Source: Thermus neutrinimicus
Lineage (GTDB): Bacteria; Deinococcota; Deinococci; Deinococcales; Thermaceae
Length of the DNA stretch: 42,565 nucleotides
Assembly: GCF_022760955.1 (NCBI RefSeq)
Contig: NZ_JAKTNU010000016.1
Coordinates: 1 to 42,565 of the forward strand
Direction of reading: 5' to 3'
The number at the start of each line of letters is the position of its first letter. The stretch's first letter is position 1. Shown here piece after piece: positions 1-8,483 of the stretch. The notes under the pieces are model-generated. The model did not search any database and was not told the origin of the DNA. It was given only the letters and a program-made list of their open reading frames with translations. The position numbers and the translations under genes were made by a program.

Positions 1-90
1 GTTGGCCTTGCGGGCGTTAGGGGGAGTAGAGGTGGTTTTTTAGTGGGAGGGCACTTATCACCTCCCTCAGCTCCGTCAGGTCCTTGGCCG

Positions 91-114
91 CTTTGGGGCC
101 CCTGCACCCCAAAG
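91..114. repeat. small palindromic insert, perfect 8-bp stem
   Basis: CTTTGGGG and CCCCAAAG arms separated by 8 nt. It sits in the transposase remnant between DLFLA and AKDLTELREVI, adding about ten residues without changing frame. No second copy with these arms was seen in the window. Confidence 0.4.
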
Positions 115-148
115 GAACCGCCAAAAACAGGTCCCTGTTCTCCCACTT

Positions 149-175
149 GGTCACGGGCAAAGCCCGTACCTTGCC
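149..175. repeat. small palindromic insert, family 1, copy 1
   Basis: Core ACGGGC-aaa-GCCCGT flanked by GGTC and ACCTTGCC. The same block occurs at 736-761 (reverse orientation) and, degenerate, at 419-441. It adds VRALPVTK to the transposase remnant between SFFSRGK and WENRDLFLA, where family members are expected to be continuous. Confidence 0.55.
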
Positions 176-418
176 CCGCGAGAAAAACGACTCCATCACC
201 GGGTTCCCCCGCTGCCCATCCCCCAGCAAAAGCTGCCCCACCCATTCGTGGCTCAAGAAAGCTCCCCCCTGGTCGTGGTGCACAATGGCCCGCGGCAGGC
301 CTCCCCTCCTCTCCTGGATGTAGGCCTTGGCCCGCTCCCACACCTCCAGGGCCGCCCGGTCCACCGCCGCCGTAGGGGAGGGATATACCCCCCAGGCCAG
401 AACCACCCTCGTGGCGTG

Positions 419-441
419 GGCAAGGTAGCCTGCGCCTGACC
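419..441. repeat. small palindromic insert, family 1, degenerate copy 3
   Basis: Reading the minus strand, GGTCAGGCGCAGGC is followed by TACCTTGCC. It shares both outer parts (GGTCA and TACCTTGCC) with the copies at 149-175 and 736-761 but has a decayed stem. It coincides with the point where the OrfB reading frame shifts. Confidence 0.4.
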
Positions 442-603
442 CAGGATGGGCAAGAACCTGACCCTACCCCCCCGGTAGGGAAGGAGGGTGAAGTCGGTGT
501 ACGTCACGCGAAGCGTAGGTTCTAGAGTTCAAAGGGCTCTTGCGTTCGCTCCCGGAGAAGGAAGGCCCTCAGGTCAGCCCGGTCCCCGGCCAGAAGGACA
601 ACC

Positions 604-628
604 CCAAGATAGCCCTGACGGGCTGACC
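604..628. repeat. small palindromic repeat, family 2, copy a
   Basis: CCAAGATAGCCC, loop TGAC, then GGGCTGACC, with AGCCC/GGGCT stem. Related blocks occur on the opposite strand at 797-818 and 835-855 (AAGATAGCC followed by four bases and GGCTG). Confidence 0.45.
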
Positions 629-653
629 CAGTTCCCGGATCCTCCCCCATCTG

Positions 654-670
654 TTTGCCCTCCGGGCAAA
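654..670. repeat. small perfect hairpin within IS remnant
   Basis: TTTGCCC-TCC-GGGCAAA, a perfect 7-bp stem with a 3-nt loop. It interrupts the OrfA remnant after KEYEM. It is similar in size and style to the neighbouring inserts, with a GCCC/GGGC core and a 3-4 nt loop. Confidence 0.45.
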
Positions 671-735
671 GCATCTCGTACTCCTTCTCCTGGGTGTCGT
701 CGGAGAAGAGAGATGCCCCCTTGCTCAACAGCTCA

Positions 736-761
736 GCAAGGTACGGGCTTCGCCCGTGACC
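736..761. repeat. small palindromic insert, family 1, copy 2
   Basis: On the minus strand it reads GGTCACGGGCGAAGCCCG then TACCTTGC. This is nearly identical to copy 1 at 149-175 (one loop base differs). It lies just after NTVYKYR in the OrfA remnant, adding GHGRSPYL before AELLSKG. Confidence 0.55.
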
Positions 762-796
762 GCGGTATTTGTAAACGGTGTTGGGGTGGAGGCCAT

Positions 797-818
797 GTCA
801 GCCGCCAGGCTATCTTGG
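797..818. repeat. small palindromic repeat, family 2, copy b
   Basis: Minus strand CCAAGATAGCC-TGGC-GGCTGAC. It brings two stop codons into the OrfA remnant between EIARG and HGLHPN. Excising about 24 nt here gives a plausible uninterrupted helix-turn-helix. Confidence 0.45.
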
Positions 819-834
819 GCCCCGAGCAATCTCC

Positions 835-855
835 GCCAGCCGTTAGGCTATCTTG
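835..855. repeat. small palindromic repeat, family 2, copy c
   Basis: Minus strand CAAGATAGCC-TAAC-GGCTGGC, about 15 nt from copy b. It overlaps codons that could be native OrfA (KIA-RLA), so it may be the parent of a local duplication rather than an insertion. Confidence 0.3.
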
Positions 856-952
856 TCGGCACTCTTCTCGCCCTTAAGAACCTCCAGGGCTATCTGGAAC
901 TTCACCTGGGGTGGCAGGGATTTGGTTTTTTTCACCGTTCCCTCCTCGTGCC

Positions 953-1321
953 TTATGCTAACAGAAAAGGGCCGTATAGTCTAGAGGTCGCGTGTCCCTG
1001 CTCCAACTCGGCGATGGCCTCGAAATCGGTTTCGTACATGGCCTCCCGCGCCCGTAGGCGGTAGCGGTAGACCTCACCCCCTAAGGGGCTTTCCCTCACA
1101 TGGTCCAATGTCCTAGAAAACAAGGGCCACACGGGGAAAGCCCCCTTAAGGGCGTACTCGTCAAAATCCAGAAGGGATCCACGGAACTCCGTGGCCAGCT
1201 TTACCGGGTCCCCGGGGCGTAGCCATTTGGCCGCGTCCCCGGTCATGCGAAGCCTCAACCCCCCCTCGAGGAAAACCTCCCCGAACCAGCGCCAGTAAAC
1301 CCTCCGCCCCAGGACCCTCAT
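953..1321 (-). pseudogene. Unrecognised protein, probably 3'-truncated by the IS remnant
   Basis: It starts with ATG (1319-1321), 5 nt after the proS stop, so it is probably co-transcribed with proS. The readable part (MRVLGRRVYWRWFGEVFLEG through EAMYETDFEAIAELEQ) has normal Thermus codon use, charged and aromatic composition and no signal peptide. I do not recognise the family. After ELEQGHA the sequence changes to TSRLYGPFLLA and stops, only 18 nt before the transposase OrfA start. The natural end has therefore probably been replaced by IS sequence. A perfect 16-bp palindrome (1179-1194) lies inside it. Confidence 0.5.
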
Positions 1322-1326
1322 GGGCG

Positions 1327-2804
<1,478 letters not shown>

Positions 2805-2829
2805 ACGGGAGCATCAGTAGGAGGTGCGT

Positions 2830-4344
2830 ATGCGTAGGGTTGGGTATGCGCTTTTAGCCAGTTTGGCCCTAGGACTATTCGCCTGCCAGCAGCAAGCTCC
2901 AAGCGGGACCACCAGCCTTTCCGTGCAAGGCGCCTCGCCCCAGGAGCGCTACCTGGTGGTCTTCCGGTCAGAAACCCTTCCCCCTAACGCCCAGGCCTTG
3001 GCCCAAGCCGCCGGGGCCCGGGTGCTTAAGACCCTGGAGCCCATCGGTGCCCTCACGGTGGTGGCCGACCGGGCAGCCGTAAGCCGGCTGGCCAGGAACC
3101 CCCAGGTGCTGGCAGTGGGCCCCGAGCGGTACTACTCCCTGCCCAAGACGGAACGCATCCTTTTCCAAGAGGAAACCTATGGGGCCCCCACGGCCGCCGA
3201 CAACCTCTACAAGTACCAGTGGGACATCAGGCGGATCGGCGCTCCTGTGGTGTGGCAGAGGGTGCCCCTCGAGGTCCAGGCCCGGGCCACGGTGGCGGTG
3301 CTGGATACCGGGGTTATGGACAACCACCCCGACCTAGTGGGCCAGATCGTGGACTTCGTGGCCACCAACTACTGCTACGAAACCGCGGGCCCCAACAACA
3401 CCCCCAGCTACCCCAAGTACACCCTCTGGATTGACTTTGACCACTTTGACCCCAACAACCTTTGTACCCCAGCCCCCTCGGTCCTCTACGAAGCCCACGG
3501 CACCCATGTGTCCGGAACCGTGGCTGCCGCCTTCGGCGGCGGCCGGGTGGTGGGGGTGGCCCCGGGGCTGAGGATCGCCGCCTACAAGGTGTTTGACCGC
3601 ATTCACTTCACCGAGGGCGACGAGGAGTACGACGACGTGGGTGCCTTTGACGGCCCCATCTTTGCGGCCATCATCGACGCCGCCCAGAAGGGCTACGACG
3701 TCATCAACATGAGCCTGGGCGGTACCCTGGACACCCGCAACAAGGACGATGTGGCTGCCATGGTGGCCTGGGACCGGGTGATGAAGTACGCCAACCGCAT
3801 GGGCACGGTGATCGTGGCCTCAGCGGGGAATAGCGCTCAAAACGCCAACGGCTACATCGTCCACATCCCCTCCGACCTGCCCACGGTGATCTCCGTTTCC
3901 GCCACGGGCACCGCCACTCCCCTTTGGCAGTACCCTTACCCCACCAACGAAACCCTAAATGCCGTGCCCGGCCAGGACATACTGGCCTTCTACTCCAATT
4001 ACGGGGCCGCCGTGGACCTTTCCGCGCCTGGGGGTGACTGCGGTCTGGACGAGAATGGCCGAAGCTGGTGCTTCTGGCCCAGCAACCAGCGCCCCCCCGG
4101 GTGGCGCTACCACCTGATCCTTTCCTCCGTCATCGTCAATGAAAACCTTCCCGGCTACGCCTGGTATGCCGGTACCTCCATGGCCAGCCCCCATGTGGCC
4201 GCGGTGGCCGGTTTGGTGAAGGCCCTCCACAAGGACTGGACCCCTGGCCAGGTGCGGGCCCACCTGAAGGCCACCGCCGAGGACATAGGGAGCCGGCAAC
4301 TCTTTGGCCACGGGTTGGTGGACGCCGACCGGGCAACCCAATAG
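2830..4344 (+). CDS. Secreted subtilisin-like serine protease (S8), probable lipoprotein
   Basis: Exported peptidase of 504 residues. The N-terminus has a hydrophobic stretch ending LGLFAC (Cys19), a possible lipobox. An inhibitor-I9-like propeptide follows (YLVVFRSETLPPNAQALAQA ... VGPE, about 35-105). The catalytic triad is Asp159 (VAVLDTG), His223 (HGTHVSG) and Ser450 (GTSMASPHVAAVAGL), with oxyanion Asn334 (SAGN). ATG 2830 is chosen over the in-frame GTG at 2824 because that GTG overlaps the Shine-Dalgarno AGGAGG. The catalytic domain has several acidic insertions compared with compact subtilisins. There is no obvious C-terminal domain, and the chain stops soon after the last helix. Monocistronic: own promoter and a strong terminator immediately downstream. 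Confidence 0.93.
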   Translation: MRRVGYALLASLALGLFACQQQAPSGTTSLSVQGASPQERYLVVFRSETLPPNAQALAQAAGARVLKTLEPIGALTVVADRAAVSRLARNPQVLAVGPERYYSLPKTERILFQEETYGAPTAADNLYKYQWDIRRIGAPVVWQRVPLEVQARATVAVLDTGVMDNHPDLVGQIVDFVATNYCYETAGPNNTPSYPKYTLWIDFDHFDPNNLCTPAPSVLYEAHGTHVSGTVAAAFGGGRVVGVAPGLRIAAYKVFDRIHFTEGDEEYDDVGAFDGPIFAAIIDAAQKGYDVINMSLGGTLDTRNKDDVAAMVAWDRVMKYANRMGTVIVASAGNSAQNANGYIVHIPSDLPTVISVSATGTATPLWQYPYPTNETLNAVPGQDILAFYSNYGAAVDLSAPGGDCGLDENGRSWCFWPSNQRPPGWRYHLILSSVIVNENLPGYAWYAGTSMASPHVAAVAGLVKALHKDWTPGQVRAHLKATAEDIGSRQLFGHGLVDADRATQ

Positions 4345-4350
4345 CCCTGC

Positions 4351-4386
4351 AAAGACCCCTGGCCCCCGGGCAAGCCAGGGGTCTTT
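4351..4386 (+). terminator. rho-independent terminator after protease gene
   Basis: A perfect 13-bp stem (AAAGACCCCTGGC with GCCAGGGGTCTTT) and a 10-nt loop, running into a TTTTG tract. It lies only 7 nt after the stop codon. Confidence 0.85.
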
Positions 4387-4392
4387 TGCCCA

Positions 4393-4398
4393 TAAAAT
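4393..4398 (+). promoter_or_regulatory. -10 box (leaderless) for apgM
   Basis: TAAAAT ending 6 nt before the ATG at 4405, directly after the preceding terminator. There is no Shine-Dalgarno, which fits a leaderless transcript. No clear -35. Confidence 0.5.
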
Positions 4399-4404
4399 GG
4401 CGGC

Positions 4405-5625
4405 ATGGACCTCTTCCCCTTGCTCAAAGAGCTACAGCAAAAAAGCGAGGCCAAAATCCTCCTGGTGGTCCTGGACGGAGTGGGGGGGCTCCCCCTGGAA
4501 CCTGGGGGGGCCACGGAGCTGGAGGCCGCCAAGACCCCGAACCTAGACCGCTTGGCGGAGGAAAGCGCCCTAGGCCTTCTCACCCCCGTTTATCCCGGCC
4601 TTACCCCGGGCTCCGGCCCCGGGCATCTGGCCCTTTTCGGCTACGATCCCTTCCGCTACCAGGTGGGCCGGGGAGCCTTAAGCGCCCTGGGCCTCGGGGT
4701 GGATTTCCGGGATGGGGATGTGGCCCTGAGGGGGAACTTCGCCACCTTTGGGCCAGGGGGCAGGGTCCTGGACCGCCGGGCGGGCCGTCCCAGCACCCAG
4801 GAGAACCAGCGGGCGGTGGCCCGCCTGCAGGAGGCCATCCCCCGCATTGAGGACGTGGAGGTCTACTTCCACACGGAAAGCGAACACCGCTTTCTGGTGG
4901 TCCTCCGGGGGGAGGGATTGGGGGATGGGGTCACGGACACCGACCCCCAGAAGGTAGGGCTTCCTCCCTTAAGGGCCGAGGCCTTGGACGAGGCCTCCAG
5001 GAAAACCGCCCGGATCGTAAACCTCCTTTCGGAGCGCATCCAGGAGGTGCTCAAGGGGGAACCCAAGATCAACGGAGCCCTTTTTCGTGGGGCCTCGAGG
5101 CGGCCCTCCTTCCCCAGCATGGCGGAGGTCTACGGGGTAAGGGCCGCGGCCATCGCCAGCTACCCCATGTACAAGGGGCTGGCCAGCCTGGTGGGCATGG
5201 TGGTCCTGCCCGTGGAGGGGGAAGGGGACGCCCACGAGGGAAAGCTTAAGGCCCTGAGGGAAAACTGGGAGCAGTACGACTTCTTCTACCTCCACTTCAA
5301 GAAGACCGACGCCAAGGGCGAGGACGGGGACTTCTGGGGTAAGGTGGCGGAGATCGAGCGCTTTGACGCCCTTCTTCCGGAAATCCTTGCCCTAAAGCCC
5401 GACGTCCTGGCCCTCACCGGGGACCACTCCACCCCCGCCCTCCTCAAGGCCCACTCCTGGCACCCCGTGCCCCTCCTCCTCAAGGCCCCTCACCTGCGCC
5501 AGGACGCCGCCCGACGCTTTACCGAGTCCGAGGCCCAAAAGGGAAGCCTAGGGCAGCTGAGGGGAGTGGAGCTCATGCCCCTCCTCCTCGCCCATGCGGG
5601 AAGGCTTCTCAAGTACGGGGCCTAG
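4405..5625 (+). CDS. apgM: Cofactor-independent phosphoglycerate mutase, archaeal (ApgM) type
   Basis: Interconverts 3- and 2-phosphoglycerate in glycolysis/gluconeogenesis; cytoplasmic. It is 406 residues, the usual ApgM length and shorter than the about 510-residue GpmI. Alkaline-phosphatase-superfamily metal sites are visible: VVLDGVGG (Asp24) near the start and [20 protein letters not shown] near the end. The nucleophile is probably Ser70 in [16 protein letters not shown], and the ApgM signature [11 protein letters not shown] precedes it. It stands alone, between a terminator and a broken Uma2 gene. Alternative members of the superfamily (for example phosphopentomutase) lack the [12 protein letters not shown] block. 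Confidence 0.93.
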   Translation: MDLFPLLKELQQKSEAKILLVVLDGVGGLPLEPGGATELEAAKTPNLDRLAEESALGLLTPVYPGLTPGSGPGHLALFGYDPFRYQVGRGALSALGLGVDFRDGDVALRGNFATFGPGGRVLDRRAGRPSTQENQRAVARLQEAIPRIEDVEVYFHTESEHRFLVVLRGEGLGDGVTDTDPQKVGLPPLRAEALDEASRKTARIVNLLSERIQEVLKGEPKINGALFRGASRRPSFPSMAEVYGVRAAAIASYPMYKGLASLVGMVVLPVEGEGDAHEGKLKALRENWEQYDFFYLHFKKTDAKGEDGDFWGKVAEIERFDALLPEILALKPDVLALTGDHSTPALLKAHSWHPVPLLLKAPHLRQDAARRFTESEAQKGSLGQLRGVELMPLLLAHAGRLLKYGA

Positions 5626-5632
5626 GCCCCGG

Positions 5633-5638
5633 TAAACT
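5633..5638 (+). promoter_or_regulatory. TAAACT -10 box before the Uma2 pseudogene
   Basis: TAAACT followed by 8 nt and ATG (5647). Identical hexamers precede the plsC and CBS genes at similar spacing. No Shine-Dalgarno. Confidence 0.4.
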
Positions 5639-5646
5639 GGGAGAAC

Positions 5647-6127
5647 ATGACCCGCCACCGCATCCGCTAGGCGGAGTTTGAAGCCCTCCTGAGGGAGGCG
5701 CCGGAAGGGGTGCGGCTTGAACTCCTAGACGGGGAGGCTCACGAGATGGCCCCCATCGGCAGCGGACATGGGGGGCGGGTATCCTACCTGGCCAAGGCCT
5801 GGGAAAGGCTCTACGGGGACCGGGCCATCGTCTCGGTGCAGAACCCCATCCTCCTCAACCCCTACCCGGTTCCCCAACCGGACATCGCCCTCCCAAAGCC
5901 CCGCGAGGACTTCTGCGTCCAGTCCTTCCCCGAGCCCGAGGGCAGGAGGTGGCGTATACCACCAGGGACTCGGAGGGAAGGAGGTTGGCCCTTTACGCCC
6001 AAGGGGGCATACCGGAAAGCTGGCTGGTGGACGGGGAAACCAGCCCCCTGGAGGTCTACCGGGAGCCTTGGAGAGGAGGTAACCCCAGAGGGCCTGGGAG
6101 GCCCCGCCTTCCTTTGGCGCCCGCCTA
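5647..6127 (+). pseudogene. Uma2-family (DUF820) putative nuclease, inactivated
   Basis: Remnant of a PD-(D/E)XK-type Uma2 protein, a family common in Thermus and cyanobacteria whose biological role is unclear. From ATG 5647 it reads MTRHRIR, then an in-frame TAG, then AEFEALLREAPEGVRLELLD, GEAHEMAPIGSGHGGRVSYL, VSVQNPILLNPYPVPQPDIA and LPKPREDF. After EPEG the frame changes and a segment is missing: family members have an LLLVEVAD-like catalytic strand here. The ending continues in another frame as VAYTTRDSEGRRLALYAQGG IPESWLVDG and LEVYREPW. It thus has at least one nonsense mutation plus a frameshift/deletion that removed the catalytic core. Confidence 0.75.
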
Positions 6128-6131
6128 GGCC

Positions 6132-7109
6132 TTAGAGGTAGCCCGCCCGCCGAAGCTCCTCCGCCACCGCCTCGAGGACCTGCTCGTAGGCCCGGTCCAG
6201 GTCAACGCCCTTCAAGGTAGCCCCAGCCGCGGGCACATGCCCCCCACCCCCGAGCCTCACGGCGATGTTCTGGGCGGAAACCCCACCCCGGGAACGGATG
6301 GACACCTTAACCCCCTCCTCCCGTTTGCGCAGGAAGACGGAGACCACACTCCCCTCCACGTAACGGATGAGGCCCACGAAGTCGTCGGAGTCCTCCTCGT
6401 CCCGCTTGGCATCCTCGGGAAGGTGGGCGGTGACGAGAAGCCCCCCGAAGTGGAAGGCCACGGTGGAAAGCACCTGCCCCATGAGGCGGAAGTAGGAGGG
6501 GGGGCGGAACTGAAGCCTATCCGTAAGCTCGGCCAGCTTCACCCCGTACCCCACCAACTCCGCCGCCACCCGCAGGACCTCGGGGGTGGTGTTGGCGAAG
6601 CGGAAGTTACCGGTGTCGGTGAGGATCCCGGTGAGCACGGGGGTGGCAATCTCCGCCGTCCACTCCACCCCCAGGAGATCTATGAGGTCCTTCACCATCT
6701 GGGCGGTGGCCGCCTTAGAGGGATCCACCACCGCAATGTGGCCAAAGCGGGGATTGGTCCCGTGATGGTCGATGTTGATCACAAACCCCTCCACCGGCGC
6801 CCCCACCACCCGGCTGGGCTCGGCGCTATCCAGGGCCACCAGGGTGGCCCCCACGGGAAGCTTTTCCACGGGGTCCGAGTACTCCTCCTCCTTGGGCAAA
6901 AAGCGCAGGAACCTAGGGGGCTCGGCCACCCAGTGGGCCTCCTTCCCCAGGGCCTTTAAGGCCCGGTATAGTCCCAAGGAGCTGCCGATGGCGTCCCCAT
7001 CGGGGTCCACATGGGTGGCGATGTAGATGGGGCCTTCCACCGCCTTTAAGACCTCGGCCACTAGGCGCATCTTTTCCCAGTACTTGGGGTCGGGAGCGTT
7101 CCCGTCCAT
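6132..7109 (-). CDS. nrnA: DHH-family nanoRNase / pAp phosphatase (NrnA-like)
   Basis: Predicted to degrade 2-5 nt RNAs and dephosphorylate 3'-phosphoadenosine 5'-phosphate; cytoplasmic. It is 325 residues, the usual length. DHH signatures in order: ATHVDPDGDAIGSSLGL, VALDSAEPSR, NIDHHGTNPRFG (the DHH motif) and TGILTDTGNFRF. The C-terminal DHHA1 domain ends with GGGGHVPAAGATL, which binds substrate. T. thermophilus has a characterised DHH enzyme specific for nanoRNA that resembles this one. The ATG at 7107-7109 is used; a second Met 13 codons in is possible. A 253-bp gap separates it from the SDR gene upstream. Confidence 0.93.
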   Translation of the reverse strand: MDGNAPDPKYWEKMRLVAEVLKAVEGPIYIATHVDPDGDAIGSSLGLYRALKALGKEAHWVAEPPRFLRFLPKEEEYSDPVEKLPVGATLVALDSAEPSRVVGAPVEGFVINIDHHGTNPRFGHIAVVDPSKAATAQMVKDLIDLLGVEWTAEIATPVLTGILTDTGNFRFANTTPEVLRVAAELVGYGVKLAELTDRLQFRPPSYFRLMGQVLSTVAFHFGGLLVTAHLPEDAKRDEEDSDDFVGLIRYVEGSVVSVFLRKREEGVKVSIRSRGGVSAQNIAVRLGGGGHVPAAGATLKGVDLDRAYEQVLEAVAEELRRAGYL

Positions 7110-7145
7110 AGCCCCTAAGCTATCATGCGATAGGATTTTCCGCCC

Positions 7146-7208
7146 TTACCCCCCATACGTCCCCGGGCGCAGGACGTTGGTGCCCATAAACTCAAGGGGC
7201 TCTCCCAT
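7146..7208 (-). CDS. possible 20-residue leader ORF upstream of nrnA
   Basis: MGEPLEFMGTNVLRPGTYGG, ending 36 nt before nrnA. GGGAGGAGGT (7211-7220) precedes it but only 2-3 nt from the ATG, closer than is usual. A TATACC box (7226-7231) lies just upstream. It could be a leader peptide, the remains of a larger gene, or chance. The rest of the 7110-7362 gap shows nothing else I can name. Confidence 0.2.
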   Translation of the reverse strand: MGEPLEFMGTNVLRPGTYGG

Positions 7209-7362
7209 GCACCTCCTCCCGGGAGGGTATAGGCGCACCCGCTCTGGGGGAAGCTAAAGGGTTAGGTTTCGGTGCATAATCCCCAGGAACCCAATGGGCA
7301 TTCGGGTGTCCCCTTTCATGCATGGTCCAAAGATCAACCCCGGGCCTACACCCAGGGTGGCC

Positions 7363-8067
7363 TTAGAGGTTCCACCCCCCGGCCACCTCCAGGACCTGCC
7401 CGGTCACGTAGGGCTCCCGCACGAAGAAGAGCACCGCCCGGGCGATCTCCTCAAGCAGGGCCAGGCGGGCCATGGGGATCTCCTGAAGGGGTTTGGACAC
7501 GGAGTTTTCCGCCACCCCCGGGGCCACCACGTTGGCGGTGATCCCCGCCTGGGCGAAGCGCTTGGCGATGGCCTTGGTGTAGAGAATCACCCCGGTTTTG
7601 GCGATGGCGTAGGGGGTGATGTGGGGCCGGGCCAAGAGGTTCTGGGCCCCGGCGTAGCCCAGGTTCACAATGCGCCCATACCCCTGGGCCACCATGAGGG
7701 GAAGGAGCTTTTGGGTGAGGAGGAAGGTGCTGGTGAGGTTGGAGTCCAGGATCCACCGCCACTCCTCCAGGGAAACCTCCTCTATGGGCTTGTAGAGGTA
7801 GTCCCCCACGTTGTTCACCAGGACACCAACCCCCCCCAGGTGGTAGCGCACTTCCTCCACCAGGGCTAAGACCTCCTCCTCCCGGGTGAGGTCAGCCCGC
7901 ACCTTGATGGCCTTGACCCCCAGGGCCTCCGCCTCGAGGCGGGTAGCCTCCGCCAGGCCCTCCGAGGTGCGGTAGTGCACCGCCACGTGAAAGCCCTCCT
8001 TGGCCAGGGCCAGGAGGATGGCCCGGCCAATGCCCTTGGCGCTCCCGGTGACCAAAGCAACCCTCAT
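7363..8067 (-). CDS. Short-chain dehydrogenase/reductase, FabG-like, atypical active site
   Basis: NAD(P)-dependent SDR of 234 residues. Rossmann motif VTGSAKGIGRA near the N-terminus, then NNVGDY (NNAG-like), DSNLTSTF (conserved Asn), YAIAK (Tyr153/Lys157) and VAPGV (PG motif). The catalytic Ser is not where expected. The strand normally ending GS or SS reads IVNLGYAGAQ, with Tyr at position 138, and two extra residues before Tyr153. The substrate is unknown; 3-oxoacyl-ACP reduction is only one possibility and the altered triad argues against a simple FabG. It overlaps the Nudix gene by 4 nt and is last in the aroA-cmk operon. Confidence 0.85.
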   Translation of the reverse strand: MRVALVTGSAKGIGRAILLALAKEGFHVAVHYRTSEGLAEATRLEAEALGVKAIKVRADLTREEEVLALVEEVRYHLGGVGVLVNNVGDYLYKPIEEVSLEEWRWILDSNLTSTFLLTQKLLPLMVAQGYGRIVNLGYAGAQNLLARPHITPYAIAKTGVILYTKAIAKRFAQAGITANVVAPGVAENSVSKPLQEIPMARLALLEEIARAVLFFVREPYVTGQVLEVAGGWNL

Positions 8068-8483
8068 CCCTTCCCCCTTGCCGCCAGGTAGGTTTCCAGC
8101 AAAACCCGGGTGAAGCTATTTAGCGGAAGGGCAAAGCCCTCTTCTGGCTTTAACCAGGCCCACTCCAGGATCTCCTCGCCCGGCCGTACCTCCCCTTCTC
8201 CTAGGGCAAAGTAGTTGAAGAGGAGCATGTGGGTGGGCTGGTAAAACTCCGGGCTATAGATGGCCTCCTGCACCAGGGCGAAGCGCACCTCCCTAAGGCC
8301 GAGCCCCACCTCTTCCCAGAACTCCCGCCTTAAGGCCTCCTCGAGGCTCTCCCCCCACTCCACCTTACCCCCGGGTACCCCCCATAACCCCCGCCACTTC
8401 TCCGTGCGCACCAGAAGCACCCTGCCCCCTTGCTCCACCAAGGCCCCTACCGTGGGGATGGGATGGCGCGGAGAACCCTCCAT
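8064..8483 (-). CDS. Nudix hydrolase
   Basis: Hydrolyses a nucleoside diphosphate linked to another group; the exact substrate cannot be read from sequence. The Nudix box is complete in GKVEWGESLEEALRREFWEE followed by VGL, matching GX5EX7REUXEEXGU. It is 139 residues from the ATG at 8481-8483; an in-frame TTG three codons upstream is less likely. The N-terminus HPIPTVGALVEQGGRVLLVR is the usual first strand pair. The start lies inside the 3' end of the CDP-alcohol transferase gene (37-nt overlap) and the stop overlaps the SDR start, so translation is probably coupled. Confidence 0.9.
   Translation of the reverse strand: MEGSPRHPIPTVGALVEQGGRVLLVRTEKWRGLWGVPGGKVEWGESLEEALRREFWEEVGLGLREVRFALVQEAIYSPEFYQPTHMLLFNYFALGEGEVRPGEEILEWAWLKPEEGFALPLNSFTRVLLETYLAARGKG

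Larger units (their letters stand above)
17..520 (-). pseudogene. IS3-type transposase OrfB remnant (DDE integrase core), frameshifted
   Basis: This is the decayed catalytic subunit of an IS3-like insertion sequence. Two minus-strand frames must be joined. The upstream part carries TYTDFTLLPYRGG, resembling the first-Asp region of IS3 OrfB. The downstream part reads RVVLAWGVYPSP, then AIVHHDQGGAFLSHEW (second Asp region), then GNPVMESFFSR (the Glu region normally followed by LK). The frame changes near 420-445 where a small palindromic block interrupts ILG...HATRVVLAWG. Two more inserted blocks interrupt the C-terminal part at about 149-175 and 91-114. The normal C-terminal YYN...R.HSALG region is not recognisable, so the end is lost or lies outside the window. 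It is not expected to encode an active enzyme. Confidence 0.75.
522..935 (-). pseudogene. IS3-type transposase OrfA remnant (helix-turn-helix), with in-frame stops
   Basis: It begins at a GTG (933-935) behind GAGGAGGG with VKKTKSLPPQVKFQIALEVL and KGEKSADKIA, a typical OrfA N-terminus. The frame then hits TAA but continues as RLAEIAR, two further stops, and HGLHPNTVYKYR, which is the helix-turn-helix recognition part. It goes on through ELLSKGASLFSDDTQEKEYE to about 522. The disruptions coincide with short palindromic inserts (736-761, 797-818, 835-855, 654-670, 604-628). Removing some of these restores a plausible OrfA (KIA-RLAEIAR-HGLHPNTVYK). Together with the OrfB remnant it forms one dead element. 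I could not define its terminal inverted repeats or target duplication. Confidence 0.7.

Noticed and set aside
1..950. CRISPR array in the region of short repeats
   Set aside because: The repeats are palindromic, few, irregularly spaced and in both orientations, and they lie inside transposase remnants.
2824..2826. GTG as start of the secreted protease
   Set aside because: It overlaps the Shine-Dalgarno AGGAGG; the ATG at 2830 has a proper 5-nt spacing.
7294..7869. 191-codon plus-strand frame opposite the SDR gene
   Set aside because: Antisense shadow of the SDR with His/Gly/Val-rich composition.
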